Below, one piece after another: positions 1 to 5,479 of a stretch of 5,479 bases of DNA (position 1 is the first letter of the stretch; the number at the start of each line of letters is the position of its first letter). Origin of the DNA: Chlorobiota bacterium (GTDB lineage: Bacteria > Bacteroidota > Ignavibacteria > Ignavibacteriales > Ignavibacteriaceae); the NCBI GenBank assembly GCA_008363265.1, contig RHKR01000198.1, forward strand, positions 1-5,479. Direction: 5' to 3'. The translations under genes and the position numbers were made by a program. Below the pieces are notes generated by a model that was not told the origin of the DNA, made no database searches, and saw only the letters and a program-made list of their open reading frames with translations.

Positions 1-2
1 TG

Positions 3-1607
3 TGGGAGACTCAAACAGGAAAAGAACTGAGCCGCATGACCCATGCCGATGTTGTGTCTTTCATTGCCATCAGTCCGAATGGTAAATACATAGTCTCGGG
101 AAGTTACGATAACACCGCCCGTGTGTGGGAAGCAGACAGTGGAAAGGAACTCGTTCGCATAACGCATACTAGTACTGTGAACTCTGTTGCCTTCAGCCCA
201 GATGGCAAGTATGTAGTTTCGGGAAGCGATGATTACACTGTCCTCATATGGGACGCTGCAACAGGGGAGGAACTCGCCCGTATGACCCATGGCGACGTTG
301 TATCGTCCGTCACCTTTAGTCCGAACGGAAAATATGTGGCTTCGGGAAGCCTGGATTACACCGCTCGTGTATGGGATGCCGCGACCGGAGAGGAAATCGC
401 CCGCATGACCTATCGAAGTGCTGTAACCTCAGTTTCTTTTAGCCCGGATAGTAAGTACGTAGCCGCGGGAGTTATGGATCGGACTGCTAGTGTGTGGAAA
501 GTGGAAAATGGGGAAGAACTCGCTCGCATAACACATGACACTCCAGTGACCTCCATAGCCTTCAGCCCGGATGGAAAGTACGTCGTTTCAGGAAGTTGGG
601 ACTATACCGCTCGCGTGTGGGAGGCTTCAACCGGGAGGGAACTCGCCCATATGACTCATGAAGGCAGGGTTTACTCTGTTGCCTTCAGTCCAGACGGTAA
701 GTACGTAGTCTCAGGAAGTTCCGATAACACCGCCCGTGTTTGGGAAGCCGTGAACAGGCAGGAATTTACCCGTATGACGCACAAGGGTGCTGTATTTTCT
801 GTCGCTTTCAGCCCGGATGGGGTGTACATGGTTTCCGGAAGTGAAGATGGATTTGTCCGTGTGTGGAAAGCCGAATCCTGGAAAGAAATCGCTCGAATGT
901 CCCATAATGGTCCAGTCCAGTCTGTTGCCTTTAGCCCGGATGGGAAGTATGTGGTCTCTGGAAGTGATGATTACACTATACAGGTATGGGGGGCAGTGAG
1001 CGGTGAGGAGCTCGTTCATATGACCCATGATGGAGAGGTGATCTCTGTTGCCTTTAGCCCGACTGGGAAGTATGTGGTCTCTGGAAGTTTGGATCACACT
1101 GCTCGTGTATGGGATGCGGCGACCGGAGAGGAAATCGCTCGCATGACTCATGGGGATGAAGTGACCTCTGTTGCCTTTAGCCCAGACGGTAAATATGCGG
1201 TTTCTGGCGGGGGAAGGCCCGTATTTGACGAAGTTAGGGGAGTAAGTATATTGTTCCCCAACAATGTCTACGACTATAGCCTGCGTCTATGGAATCTAGA
1301 AACAGGGGAGCAAATACAGCGTTTTGAAGGTCATACCGACACGATTTTTTCAGTAGCCTTCAGTCCAGATGGGCGCTATGTGGCCTCCGGGTCGGCTGAC
1401 AAATCTGTGATTATATGGGATGTTCAGTCGGGTGAACAATTTCAACGCTTTGCGACAGTACATAAAGTCTATAGCATAGCCTTTAGCCCGGATGGACAAC
1501 ACATACTGGTGGGTGAACAACGGGATGTGATTGCCCTATGGAATATTCCAGAGAATCGTAGAACTTACCTGCCGTTAAGATGGCTATTATCAGATCAGAG
1601 AATATGA
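3..1607 (+). CDS. WD40-repeat beta-propeller protein, 5'-partial
   Basis: The frame is open to the left edge: the first complete codon is at 3 and the residues before the ATG at 36 (WETQTGKELSR) are the end of another repeat. That ATG is therefore internal and the true start is outside. Twelve repeats follow the partial one. Nine are exactly 41 residues, the tenth is 60 residues with a 19-residue insertion, the eleventh is 42, and the last is degenerate. Each has a His near its start, SPDGK, SGSxD and a Trp in xVW, the usual WD40 tetrad pattern. WD40 propellers are scaffolds for protein binding; with 7 blades per propeller, about 14 blades could form two. No enzymatic domain is visible, and any effector domain (kinase, NACHT, caspase, TIR) would lie upstream. 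The last ~17 codons after WNIPEN do not look like WD40 and are antisense to the flippase gene, so the native C-terminus may be lost. Fold is confident; function is unknown. Confidence 0.93.
   Translation, partial: WETQTGKELSRMTHADVVSFIAISPNGKYIVSGSYDNTARVWEADSGKELVRITHTSTVNSVAFSPDGKYVVSGSDDYTVLIWDAATGEELARMTHGDVVSSVTFSPNGKYVASGSLDYTARVWDAATGEEIARMTYRSAVTSVSFSPDSKYVAAGVMDRTASVWKVENGEELARITHDTPVTSIAFSPDGKYVVSGSWDYTARVWEASTGRELAHMTHEGRVYSVAFSPDGKYVVSGSSDNTARVWEAVNRQEFTRMTHKGAVFSVAFSPDGVYMVSGSEDGFVRVWKAESWKEIARMSHNGPVQSVAFSPDGKYVVSGSDDYTIQVWGAVSGEELVHMTHDGEVISVAFSPTGKYVVSGSLDHTARVWDAATGEEIARMTHGDEVTSVAFSPDGKYAVSGGGRPVFDEVRGVSILFPNNVYDYSLRLWNLETGEQIQRFEGHTDTIFSVAFSPDGRYVASGSADKSVIIWDVQSGEQFQRFATVHKVYSIAFSPDGQHILVGEQRDVIALWNIPENRRTYLPLRWLLSDQRI
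36..1142 (+). repeat. Nine in-frame tandem 123-bp repeats (WD40 units)
   Basis: Units begin at 36, 159, 282, 405, 528, 651, 774, 897 and 1020, each coding for 41 residues beginning [MI][TS][HY] and ending near E[LIF]xx. The framework (V7, S13-P14, G16, SGS 21-23, D25, W31) is almost fixed, while residues 4-6, 8, 24, 26 and 28-29 change from unit to unit. Because 123 is divisible by three, unit gain or loss would keep the reading frame. Later units at 1143, 1323 and 1449 have different lengths and a different consensus. Confidence 0.95.
1101..1146 (+). repeat. Near-identical patch shared with 363-408
   Basis: The second half of unit 9, running into unit 10, matches the second half of unit 3 at 44 of 46 bases by eye. 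The two sit exactly six units (738 bp) apart. The first halves of the same two units are clearly more different, so the likeness is local, as expected from recombination or gene conversion between units. Confidence 0.75.
1143..1322 (+). repeat. WD40 unit 10 with a 19-residue insertion
   Basis: This unit starts like the others (MTHGDEVTSVAFSPDGK) but is 60 residues long. The extra residues lie after YAVSGG, in the region including GRPVFDEVRGVSILFPNN, before the unit resumes with DYSLRLWN. In a WD40 blade this is the turn between the second and third strands, so it should form a protruding loop. It separates the uniform array from the more classical units 11 (with FEGH) and 12. Confidence 0.8.
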
Positions 1608-2553
1608 AGTAGAGTGCAGCCAGCAAGATCAACAGAACAACAAAAACCTGAAACCTGCCCGAACGGTAGAGTGATGTTTTTCTTGCATCCTCATAAAATC
1701 CCGGCTCGAAAGCCTGAAAGATCGAGGTACCTGCAAGGGTGATGAAATTGCCGATCTGCTTTCCGACATTGTAGACTCCCAGTCCTGCCGGATCATTGAA
1801 CCGCTCAAGTACAAGGACATCCGCGGCAGGAGCCGTACTGTGAAGAAAGGAAACCATCGTAAGGGGAAACATTTCCCGGATCCCTTCCCTGACATCTTTA
1901 AAGGATAACCTCCCCTCTTCGCTCCCAAAGAGTCCGCGGGACAGAAACATAGCGATCATTACATTCGATGCGGCGATACCGAGGAACTTCCCGGTGGCAC
2001 CGGGGAAGAAGAGCCAGATCGCACCAATTCCGAGGACCGCGTTACCGACCAACTGAGCCACTCCTGTAAGGAAGAATTTTCGACCCTCCCCTTCGATCCT
2101 GAACTGGACGTTCTTGAAACTGATGAAGCTCTGCGAAGCCATTATTACGAAGATTATCAGCCCGTTCGGGAAAAACTCCATTTCGCTGTTGGTCAGGATC
2201 AAATAAAAGTAAAGCGCGACTGCTCCAATAACAGATAGACCAATGTTCCATAAAAGATTGAACAGCACGATGTTCCGGAACAGCATCCTGCTCTCAGTCG
2301 CGTTCAATTCCCGCGAACGCACAATATAGAAGTTCGTGAGTGACAGTATCGAAAACTGCGCGACGATCACCCCAACCGCCGAGAAAAACGCCAGGATGCC
2401 AAACTCTTCTTTGCTCAAAAGCAGCGCGTAAACCGGGAATGACACGAATGAGATGGCTATCCCCACCACGGATGTACCGAAAAAGTAGCCGCTGTTCTTT
2501 ATCAGTCTGAATACTTCCCTGTTCCCGAAGATCTCACTTATCCGTTCAATCAT
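1483..2553 (-). CDS. Wzx/MOP-type polysaccharide flippase, 3'-truncated
   Basis: This is a membrane protein of the oligosaccharide/lipid-linked saccharide flippase group (polysaccharide biosynthesis protein family). About nine hydrophobic segments can be seen, near residues 24-46, 51-77, 94-122, 129-145, 164-183, 187-205, 230-247, 260-282 and 299-327 counted from the ATG at 2553. Family hallmarks include FGTSVVGIAISFVSFPVYA near the N-terminus, LLSKEEFGILAF, and ILTAGKFYDSLEYS at the last good segment. Family members usually have 12-14 segments and over 400 residues; here about 335 residues are genuine, and the final ~20 codons are antisense to WD40 sequence. I chose ATG 2553, which overlaps the upstream glycosyltransferase gene by 8 bp; a GTG at 2562 is also possible. 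It is probably a non-functional or altered remnant, third in a leftward operon. An assembly join could give the same picture. Confidence 0.85.
   Translation of the reverse strand: MIERISEIFGNREVFRLIKNSGYFFGTSVVGIAISFVSFPVYALLLSKEEFGILAFFSAVGVIVAQFSILSLTNFYIVRSRELNATESRMLFRNIVLFNLLWNIGLSVIGAVALYFYLILTNSEMEFFPNGLIIFVIMASQSFISFKNVQFRIEGEGRKFFLTGVAQLVGNAVLGIGAIWLFFPGATGKFLGIAASNVMIAMFLSRGLFGSEEGRLSFKDVREGIREMFPLTMVSFLHSTAPAADVLVLERFNDPAGLGVYNVGKQIGNFITLAGTSIFQAFEPGFYEDARKTSLYRSGRFQVFVVLLILLAALYFIFSDLIIAILTAGKFYDSLEYSIGQSHPVVHPPVCVVHPG
1540..1562. other. Junction between WD40 and flippase sequence
   Basis: Left of here the + strand codes for a clear last WD40 strand (DVIALWN). Right of here the - strand codes for a clear flippase segment (SDLIIAILTAGKF). 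Both reading frames run on into the other gene's antisense strand until a chance stop: the WD40 frame to 1607, the flippase frame to 1483. A deletion, inversion or insertion breakpoint explains this better than two natural 3' ends. No terminal inverted repeat or target duplication was seen. Confidence 0.6.
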
Positions 2554-4075
2554 TCGAATCACCCGCAGGTTTTTGGGGTGAGACGCTGAACAGTACCCAT
2601 CCGGAGCCCCGGGCTTCCTCTGTTATCCGGTTGTATCTTCCTATCTCCTCGATAGTGTAGTGGTTGTACGACATAAATCCGGACATTATAAGAATAAAAG
2701 CGCGGCCACTGCCTTTAAAGTACTCCCCGAGTGCCTCAAGGGGTGTCGATATCTCATTTGAATTGTAGTGTTTCAACATAGGGATGCTCTTGCTTGGCCA
2801 CCCCGTCAGATAATACAGAACTGCAGGATTGTTCGAATAAAGGGTCGCGCCTTGGACCATCTTACCGGCTTTACTTATCTCCTTCGGAAATTTAGAGTAA
2901 AACTCATCCGATCTGATGCTTCCCGTGCCGCTCTCAATTCTCGCTGTGAACGATCTTGCATCTGTTCGCGCGTAGGCCGCGGGAACCGCCAGAAGCAAAA
3001 TGATCATGACCACTTTTGTGAACCCTTTGTTCACCTCTTTCAGAGTCAGTTCAGCAATTGTAACGGATAAGATAAAAAAGGGAATGAACACAGGGATCAG
3101 CAGTCTGTTATCGATCTCATCAACGGCCTGAAGCGCAGCCACTGCAAAAACGGCAACCAAATAGAGTATCGTGAAAGCTAAAAACCTGTTTTCAGCTTTT
3201 ATCCGGACCCTGAAAATCTCAAAAAAACCTTTTCCAATCGCCACCCATCCCGCAATTATGATCAGCAAAGCCACTACAGGGAAAACCCAAAACCCAAGGG
3301 TCAGACCCGTTTGCAAGAGCAGTTCGGGAAGCGTGAACAGTGATGATCCGCGATAACCGGTCAGTGTTCCGCTCACATAATAATTCCTCCCCAGTACCAG
3401 AATCAATGGCAACGATCCTGCAGCTATCGCCGCCCACTCGAGAACTGTACCCTTCTTCCCCTCAAAATTTTTCACTATAGCGAGTAGAGCGAAAGGCAGA
3501 AAGATTATCCCGGTATATTTCACGGCAGGAAGCAAGGCTGAAACCGCAATCACTGCTATAACACTTCCTGTAGTTTTTCTCTCCTCCATCCTCTCCAGTG
3601 CAATGAAGAAGAGTAGCGAAAGTGGAAGAAACACCACATCAGCCAACGCGTAAGTGAATATCCGGAAAACTGCCGGAGCCAAAGCAAGCACGCCAATGGC
3701 AGGATACAAGATCAACTTTTCTGTCAGCCTCTTTCGAATGAGCACCCAGGCCGAAATCACGAAAACAGCGTAACAAACCAGGTTGTAAGGCAACAGAATT
3801 TCATAAACATCAACGGAAGTAATGTAACTGATGAAAGCCAAAGAAAGTGAATACCCCGGCGGCCAGAGTACGAACGGCTCACCACTGATATCATTGAATG
3901 AGAAATCTTTTAGAATGTTTTTTGCGAGAGCGATGTATGAAATGGAGTCACCGGTAAGGCCGACACCATATTTCCAGGTTCCAAGAATGATCAAAACCGA
4001 CCCGGTAACAATTATCGCGCATAAAATCGCGATATCTGTTAATGTGTTTTTTTGCTCGGGGGAGTTATTGGGCAT
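2546..4075 (-). CDS. Polytopic membrane glycosyltransferase, GT-C fold (GT39/PMT-like)
   Basis: This 509-residue inner-membrane protein likely transfers a sugar from a polyprenyl-phosphate donor on the outer face of the membrane. After a first membrane segment (residues 14-32), the first external loop has GDSISY at 42-47, where GT-C enzymes carry their catalytic or metal-binding acid. WPPGYS follows at 71-76. About ten further hydrophobic segments run to 369, with RNYYVSG at 230-236 and DEIDNRLLIP at 319-328, a family-like Arg-Leu-Leu-Pro stretch before a membrane helix. The last 140 residues are a soluble, probably periplasmic domain including TLYSNNPAVLYYLTG (411-425), a motif common in this type of protein. 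The start is 51 bp after the prenylglyceryl phosphate synthase gene and the stop overlaps the flippase start, so the three are probably co-transcribed. The acceptor and sugar cannot be read from sequence. Confidence 0.85.
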   Translation of the reverse strand: MPNNSPEQKNTLTDIAILCAIIVTGSVLIILGTWKYGVGLTGDSISYIALAKNILKDFSFNDISGEPFVLWPPGYSLSLAFISYITSVDVYEILLPYNLVCYAVFVISAWVLIRKRLTEKLILYPAIGVLALAPAVFRIFTYALADVVFLPLSLLFFIALERMEERKTTGSVIAVIAVSALLPAVKYTGIIFLPFALLAIVKNFEGKKGTVLEWAAIAAGSLPLILVLGRNYYVSGTLTGYRGSSLFTLPELLLQTGLTLGFWVFPVVALLIIIAGWVAIGKGFFEIFRVRIKAENRFLAFTILYLVAVFAVAALQAVDEIDNRLLIPVFIPFFILSVTIAELTLKEVNKGFTKVVMIILLLAVPAAYARTDARSFTARIESGTGSIRSDEFYSKFPKEISKAGKMVQGATLYSNNPAVLYYLTGWPSKSIPMLKHYNSNEISTPLEALGEYFKGSGRAFILIMSGFMSYNHYTIEEIGRYNRITEEARGSGWVLFSVSPQKPAGDSND

Positions 4076-4126
4076 TCGGAAACCCGGAGGTTCGCTCAGA
4101 TGTGAAGGTGGTGAGTGATTTTCAAT
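4076..4126 (-). other. Short intergenic gap in the leftward operon
   Basis: These 51 bases between the prenylglyceryl phosphate synthase stop and the glycosyltransferase start hold only a weak hairpin (AACC-CGGA-GGTT, 4-bp stem) with no T-run. I see no terminator or promoter, so read-through is likely. Confidence 0.4.
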
Positions 4127-4873
4127 TTACACCCGCCCTTTTACTGCATCGGCAAAATCTTTCAGAAGACCCCAGTTTTTCTTATCCTCGAAGTGGTTGC
4201 CTGTTACCACTACCTTTGCGCCTGACTCTACCATGATTGCTGCGGTTTCGGGGGTTCTTATTCCTCCACCCACGATAACGGGGATGCTCAAATTTCCGGA
4301 AACGGCATGCACCATCTCATACGGAACGGGTTGATCAGCTCCTGATCCGCCCTCCAGGTAAACGAACTTCATACCAAGAAACTCTGCCGCAAGGGCAGTA
4401 GCCACAGCGATCTCAGGTTTGTGCCGCGGGATCGGCATGCTGCCGCTCATATATTCTGCCGAGGTTCTCCTTCCAGACTCGATCAGCATGTAACCGGTCG
4501 AGATGGCTTCAAGCCCGTGCCTTTTAATGGTTGGGGCTGCCAAAACGTGCTTTCCTATCAGGTGCTCGGGATTTCGTCCGCTGATAATTGAAAGGAATAG
4601 TATTGCATCCGCATACGGCGAGATCTGACCCAACCCGCCCGGAAATATTATTACCGGAAGATGTGTGAGATTCTTCAGTGTTTTTATTGCAAGATCAAAA
4701 TCACCTGAGACCATCAGACTTCCCCCTACGAGAAAACCGTCAACCCCTGCTTCGGCACATTTGTTCGCAAACTCTTCGAGGTCTGCACCATGAAAACGGT
4801 CGGGATCAAGCAATATGAAGTAAAGCGCGCGGTCTGTCGTTAATTTTTCAAGAAGGTTTGAGTATAATGTCAT
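4127..4873 (-). CDS. Geranylgeranylglyceryl phosphate synthase family (GGGPS/PcrB-like)
   Basis: This cytosolic (beta/alpha)8-barrel enzyme joins a prenyl diphosphate to sn-glycerol 1-phosphate, giving prenylglyceryl phosphate, the first ether-lipid step. Visible motifs in order are LLDPDR (21-26, Mg-binding acids), FLVGGS (47-52), FPGG (77-80), SGRNPEHLIGKH (98-109), ISTGYMLIESG (124-134), YLEGGSGA (172-179), VGGGIRTPE (201-209, phosphate binding) and VTGNHFED (223-230). The 248 residues match the usual family length and all key motifs are intact. The style fits the bacterial group found in Bacteroidota and relatives rather than the short Firmicutes PcrB, but the prenyl chain length is not readable. 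It is the first gene of the leftward set. The ATG at 4873 has no clear Shine-Dalgarno sequence, and a palindrome lies 36-47 bases upstream. The archaeal lipid role is known; its product in this kind of bacterium is not settled. Confidence 0.94.
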   Translation of the reverse strand: MTLYSNLLEKLTTDRALYFILLDPDRFHGADLEEFANKCAEAGVDGFLVGGSLMVSGDFDLAIKTLKNLTHLPVIIFPGGLGQISPYADAILFLSIISGRNPEHLIGKHVLAAPTIKRHGLEAISTGYMLIESGRRTSAEYMSGSMPIPRHKPEIAVATALAAEFLGMKFVYLEGGSGADQPVPYEMVHAVSGNLSIPVIVGGGIRTPETAAIMVESGAKVVVTGNHFEDKKNWGLLKDFADAVKGRV

Positions 4874-4901
4874 CAGGTGGTCTTTTTTGCGGATTTTTAC
4901 T

Positions 4902-4930
4902 TAAATTTCAGAATATTCTGCTAAAATTTA
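4902..4930. promoter_or_regulatory. Divergent intergenic palindrome, possible operator
   Basis: A perfect 12-bp inverted repeat, CAGAATATTCTG (4909-4920), is flanked by a second pair of arms, TAAATTT (4902-4908) and AAATTTA (4924-4930), offset by three bases. It lies in the 67-bp gap between two divergent genes, centred 26 bases before the small Cys-rich gene and 41 before the prenylglyceryl phosphate synthase gene. TAAAAT at 4922-4927 could be a -10 element for the rightward gene, with no convincing -35. This may be a dimeric repressor site. I recognise no specific regulator's consensus. Confidence 0.4.
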
Positions 4931-4940
4931 GTAAAACGCC

Positions 4941-5129
4941 ATGGAAATTAAAAGAGAAGAACCAGCATTTCCCCTGTTTTGTGATTATTCGTGTAAATTT
5001 GCCGACTTTGCCGGCAAGGAAGTTATCGGTGACTGCCGGAAAGAACTCGCCGTCTGGTGCAAACACTTCGAGAAATACAACAATAAAAATTCGAAGTGCA
5101 TCGGAAAGAAGAAGAGCATTCAGCCATAA
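4941..5129 (+). CDS. Small cysteine-rich protein of unknown function
   Basis: This is a 62-residue protein with five cysteines at 14, 18, 32, 40 and 53 (C-x3-C-x13-C-x7-C-x12-C). It has no signal peptide or membrane segment and ends in a basic tail (IGKKKSIQP), so it is probably cytosolic. Coding is supported by the ordered core (CDYSCKFADF, then DCRKELAVWCKHFEKYNNKN), which reads like a compact folded domain, and by codon use like its neighbours. The start is well fixed: an in-frame TAA at 4932-4934 sits just before the ATG. No Shine-Dalgarno sequence is visible. It is divergent from the prenylglyceryl phosphate synthase gene and stops 16 bp from the convergent stop of the thioredoxin-like gene. 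The cysteines could bind a metal (zinc or an iron-sulfur cluster) or form disulfides; this is a guess. I do not recognise a named family. Confidence 0.7.
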   Translation: MEIKREEPAFPLFCDYSCKFADFAGKEVIGDCRKELAVWCKHFEKYNNKNSKCIGKKKSIQP

Positions 5130-5145
5130 ATGGTAGTCTGACCTG

Positions 5146-5479
5146 CTATTTAACTTTCTTCAACTCAGTTTCCATCTCTTTGTAGCTGAGTTTTTTCGAA
5201 TGGAAAGATACCTGCTTCCCGCTTTTGTCGTAAATGGCAGTAGCGGGGAGCGCGCCGTTCCATTTCCCGTTTATCAGATCGATCAGGTTCTGGTCATCCT
5301 TGAACCTGCCCACATAGTTCTTAAACCCCGCCTTCATTTTCTTCAGGAAAGGTCTGATCTTGCTGTTCACCTCATCATGATGATCCAGGCTTATTGCAAC
5401 GAACTCCACATTTTTAAATTTTTCCGAGAGTTTAACAATGTCGGGAAACTCTTCAGTGCATGGTATACACCAGGTGGCC
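5146..5479 (-). CDS. Thioredoxin/TlpA-like protein, 5'-partial
   Basis: The frame is open to the right edge with its first full codon at 5478, so the GTG at 5409 is internal. The visible 110 residues begin ATWCIPCTEEFP, holding the thioredoxin active site W-C-I-P-C (cysteines at 5467-5469 and 5458-5460). A thioredoxin-fold strand follows (VEFVAISLD), then a helix-rich stretch, then LPATAIYDKSGK with the cis-proline (about visible residue 78) that packs on the active site. The C-terminus is lysine rich. Proteins of this type are thiol-disulfide oxidoreductases of the TlpA/ResA/redoxin group, often periplasmic or membrane anchored; the N-terminus that would show a signal peptide is outside the window. 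The downstream neighbour is the convergent Cys-rich gene, and no terminator is seen in the 16-bp gap. Confidence 0.9.
   Translation of the reverse strand, partial: ATWCIPCTEEFPDIVKLSEKFKNVEFVAISLDHHDEVNSKIRPFLKKMKAGFKNYVGRFKDDQNLIDLINGKWNGALPATAIYDKSGKQVSFHSKKLSYKEMETELKKVK

Noticed and set aside
36..38. ATG at 36 as the start of the WD40 gene
   Set aside because: The frame is open back to the left edge, and the upstream codons encode the end of a further WD40 unit.
36..1142. CRISPR array or other non-coding tandem repeat
   Set aside because: Units are 123 bp, in frame, with no short repeat/unique spacer alternation, and encode WD40 blades.
711..1151. 146-codon open frame on the - strand
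   Set aside because: It is antisense to the WD40 repeats. The 123-bp period keeps the same antisense frame open through several units, and the repeated TSRDHILP-like pattern is just the reverse of SPDGKYVVSGS.
2768..3070. 100-codon + strand frame inside the glycosyltransferase gene
   Set aside because: It is antisense to a well-supported membrane protein and shows no domain-like character. The other internal frames (3171-3356, 3219-3437, 3831-4118, 4042-4236, 1629-1928, 2042-2251, 787-999) were rejected on the same grounds.
4858..5136. 92-codon + strand frame overlapping the Cys-rich gene and the prenylglyceryl phosphate synthase start
   Set aside because: Its product has no ordered features, it covers the palindrome and the AT-rich gap, and the overlapping 62-codon frame looks far more protein-like.
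5115..5150. Bidirectional terminator between the convergent Cys-rich and thioredoxin-like genes
   Set aside because: Only a 4-bp CCAT/ATGG stem was seen, with no GC-rich hairpin followed by a T-run.
5407..5409. GTG at 5409 as the start of an 87-residue protein
   Set aside because: The same frame continues to the right edge and includes the WCIPC thioredoxin active site, so this codon is an internal Val.

Overview
The window looks like an ordinary bacterial chromosome segment with roughly balanced base composition. It probably comes from the Bacteroidota/Ignavibacteria/FCB side of the tree. The main clue is a geranylgeranylglyceryl-phosphate-synthase-type enzyme whose motifs match the bacterial (Bacteroidota-like) branch of that family. 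Weak or absent Shine-Dalgarno sequences before the starts agree with this. It is an inference from protein style, not a proven assignment.

Layout, left to right. From the left edge to 1607 (+) runs the 3' part of a large WD40-repeat gene. It has nine regular 123-bp units followed by three more divergent ones, and its 5' end lies outside the window. From 1483 to 4873, three genes read leftward as a probable envelope operon: the prenylglyceryl phosphate synthase (4127-4873), a polytopic GT-C glycosyltransferase (2546-4075) and a Wzx/MOP-type flippase (1483-2553). The flippase is cut short: its recognisable sequence stops near 1551, exactly where WD40-derived sequence begins, so the two genes share about 70-125 bp tail to tail. 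A 67-bp divergent intergenic region (4874-4940) carries a perfect 12-bp palindrome. Beyond it, a small cysteine-rich protein gene reads rightward (4941-5129). It converges on the 3' end of a thioredoxin/TlpA-like gene (5146 to the right edge, -) whose CxxC motif is just inside the window.

How the parts may work together. The leftward genes fit one theme: a prenyl-glycerol phosphate lipid is made, a membrane glycosyltransferase uses a lipid-linked sugar on the outer face, and a flippase moves lipid-linked saccharide across the membrane. A shared pathway is inferred from order and spacing only. The most unusual parts are the WD40 array, whose repeats are near-identical except at a few surface positions and show mosaic recombination; the gene-breaking junction at about 1551; and the small five-cysteine protein. 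No RNA gene, CRISPR array, insertion sequence or convincing intrinsic terminator was found. No gene-free stretch exceeds 300 bases.
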